Origin: Paracoccaceae bacterium
Lineage (GTDB): Bacteria > Pseudomonadota > Alphaproteobacteria > Rhodobacterales > Rhodobacteraceae
Assembly: GCA_027492585.1 (NCBI GenBank)
Contig: JAPUEK010000046.1
Span: forward strand, 18,272 to 82,271
Reading direction: 5' to 3'
DNA length: 64,000 nt
A program made the position numbers and the translations under genes. Of this stretch, positions 62,399 to 64,000 are shown piece by piece (positions within the stretch are counted from its first letter, which is position 1; the number at the start of each line of letters is the position of its first letter). The notes beneath the pieces are model-generated. The model ran no database searches. It was not told the origin of the DNA and saw only the letters and a list, made by a program, of their open reading frames with translations.

Positions 62399-63928
62399 AT
62401 GAGTGCCAACAGCGATAACAATATATCTATCATTATTCCGAACATCAGGAATATCCCTGACAGCGAAATGCCCCGTATCGCGGGGCTGAGGGATGGTCGA
62501 TGGAGTTCTACAACGAAAGCCCTGTTGCAGCGGTTCGGAACGAACAAGCTCAATCTGAATACTGGCTGGGCCGCGACTTGGGAGTCGTGGTCCTGCCCCT
62601 GCTGCGGGCGTTACAAGAGCCAGATCGCGCGGCTTAGCGCAGGTAATGTTCTTCTGTGCAATCTGGAAGAACACCATGATCACTTGGTGGATCACTGCAA
62701 AACGATTTATCGCGAGGCCATGAACGACTTACCAGAGGGAGATGACCGTGTTCAGATGAGCCGAGCAGAAGGGTATCTGATGCCCCTAATCGAAAGGTTT
62801 GCCCGGATTCTGATATGCAATGATTGCAATCATGCAGAGGGAAGGATCAAATACGAGCTTGTTGGTGAAATTGAAAGAAACTTCACTTTCACGACATCCG
62901 AAATCGTGTGTTTCATCGAGGTCGAGGAAAACCGACCGCATGGTATAGACTTCGGCAAGGCAAGACAGATCTGGCAGTCCGCGAAGGCGGATTACCATGA
63001 TCGTATCGAGTTCGCGCGAATGATGGCCCACCGTATCGCAGATGGGCGTCACCGACGTGAAGCAAGGCATGCACCAGTCCCGGAAATGCAGAGATCCGAC
63101 CGCGACATCGTCCATGATCTCGTCAGAGGTGCTCTGCCAGACCTGTGGAGACTGCACCTCGGGGAGCATATTCAAGCCCGCTCAATATCAAGAGATGGTG
63201 CCGGGAGTAGTATGAAGCCGCGCCGGCCAACCGCTGTTCTAGCCCCGACCGACAGAGAATACGCCGAAGTCGACAGAGTCAGAAGCTCAGAAAGCAAGTA
63301 TTGGCGAAATACGGGTGAAGACTGGCGCTGCCCCTGCTGCAACCGGGGAAAGCGCGAAACTGTCCGCAAGTCCAACCGAGGGCGCTGGACCGCAGGGATA
63401 CATCAGGTACGGGAGTACGAGCCTGAGCGCCGTCCGGACGCACTTGAGTGGCGGCGGTTGGGGAAACACTCGTGTCCAGTGATCGGCGGTTATAGCCTGT
63501 TTCTTATCTGCCAGGACTGCCGTGACATATCCGCTGCCCTGATGCGACGCCATGTACAGCTGTTTCCCGAATGTCTGACCCTAGAGAATCGCAGAGAACT
63601 CGCCGGCGCTGCCCAAGAAAACGCGTCATATGACACGGATTTCCTCAGGGCTTTTGATCTGGCGACGGAAAATGAACCACTCGTTTCCGGGATTATGGGG
63701 TTTCTGGAGCACCGGCGTGAAGTGCGGCATATGAAAGCGGAGATTCTGCGCATACATCATCAGGGGTGTTCCCTTCCACATTCCCGAAAGCTGGTCGCGG
63801 CTGAGAAAGCGAATTCAGGGCAGTGCGATGAGCATTGTGCCGACAGTTATGTTAAGTGGATGCTGGAAGAGGAAGAACGTCTTGATAATCTCGAGAAAGC
63901 TGAGAGAACCTTCAACTCAGAGAGCTAG
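62399..63928 (+). CDS. Unrecognised protein with two HNH-like cysteine modules
   Basis: A 509-residue protein I do not recognise as a named family. The first module has C66-x2-C69 (WSCPCCGRYK), then EEHHDH (H92-H95) and C140-x2-C143 followed by NH (LICNDCNHAEGR). This is the cysteine/histidine layout of an HNH endonuclease with its zinc knuckle. The second has C311-x2-C314 (WRCPCCNRGK), HSC (H357, C359) and C371-x2-C374 (LICQDCRD), but no HHDH. The rest is charged and helical, ending in a Glu-rich coil. GC content is visibly lower than elsewhere, suggesting transfer. AGGA lies about 11 bases before the ATG. It may be a nuclease, perhaps defensive; function unproven. Confidence 0.75.
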   Translation: MSANSDNNISIIIPNIRNIPDSEMPRIAGLRDGRWSSTTKALLQRFGTNKLNLNTGWAATWESWSCPCCGRYKSQIARLSAGNVLLCNLEEHHDHLVDHCKTIYREAMNDLPEGDDRVQMSRAEGYLMPLIERFARILICNDCNHAEGRIKYELVGEIERNFTFTTSEIVCFIEVEENRPHGIDFGKARQIWQSAKADYHDRIEFARMMAHRIADGRHRREARHAPVPEMQRSDRDIVHDLVRGALPDLWRLHLGEHIQARSISRDGAGSSMKPRRPTAVLAPTDREYAEVDRVRSSESKYWRNTGEDWRCPCCNRGKRETVRKSNRGRWTAGIHQVREYEPERRPDALEWRRLGKHSCPVIGGYSLFLICQDCRDISAALMRRHVQLFPECLTLENRRELAGAAQENASYDTDFLRAFDLATENEPLVSGIMGFLEHRREVRHMKAEILRIHHQGCSLPHSRKLVAAEKANSGQCDEHCADSYVKWMLEEEERLDNLEKAERTFNSES

Positions 63929-64000
63929 CAACTGGGTGCATGAGGCTGCTGTTCCCCCCGATGTTCATCCAACTGAGACCAGAGCCGGCGGTTGAATTTG
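63929..64000. other. Right edge, no feature
   Basis: 72 bases after the HNH-like gene. No terminator hairpin or start of a further gene is visible. Confidence 0.5.

Overview
The window is GC-rich DNA with the gene content and intergenic style of an alphaproteobacterium of the Rhodobacteraceae/Paracoccaceae (Rhodobacter, Paracoccus and Gemmobacter relatives). The evidence is an F1-ATPase zeta subunit (DUF1476), the CobS/CobT aerobic cobaltochelatase pair, a Rhodobacter-type btuBFCD-cbiZ salvage operon, an alphaproteobacterial RNase E and many GC-rich intergenic repeats. Genus cannot be fixed from the sequence alone.

Layout. 1-5449 (minus strand): a polyamine-type ABC importer (ATPase, two permeases, binding protein) followed by an amidase. 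6051-11808: a cobalamin riboswitch and the operon btuB-btuF-btuC-btuD-cbiZ, closed by a terminator. 11808-18284: aminopeptidase P, cobT, an FMN reductase, a REP-associated transposase with its REP palindromes, and cobS. 18528-24577: periplasmic msrB, an overlapping methyltransferase/glycosyltransferase/membrane-protein cassette, a J-domain protein, bolA, a homocysteine methyltransferase-type protein and the zeta subunit. 25493-27460: purC, purS, purQ. 27507-30609: a DctB/DctD-type two-component pair whose regulator lacks the sigma54 GAFTGA loop. 31141-33843: rne with a long leader. 34060-38264: a TusA-like protein, ccdA, and a hydrolase/cytochrome P450 pair.

38472-51323 is a carbohydrate-utilisation locus. 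A LacI-family repressor and an oxidoreductase run leftward. Twin 14-bp operators lie before a rightward operon: binding protein, two permeases, ATPase, GH2 beta-mannosidase, TIM-barrel isomerase/epimerase, a second Gfo/Idh/MocA dehydrogenase and a GH43 glycosidase. Oligosaccharides appear to be imported intact, cut in the cytoplasm and possibly processed by oxidation/epimerisation. 51389-58362 carries a GntR regulator, a class III aminotransferase, and a coupled cysteine synthase / large MscS channel / AlaX operon, ending at tRNA-Ser(GGA).

Right of the tRNA (58541-64000) the character changes. There is a DUF3489-DUF2924-serine recombinase cassette in which the recombinase has two in-frame nonsense codons, then a gene-poor stretch with ~107-bp tandem repeats, then a lower-GC gene for an unrecognised protein with two HNH-like cysteine modules. 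This looks like a decaying genomic island and is the most likely place for something undescribed. A dispersed hairpin-plus-tail repeat recurs in about ten intergenic positions across the chromosomal part.
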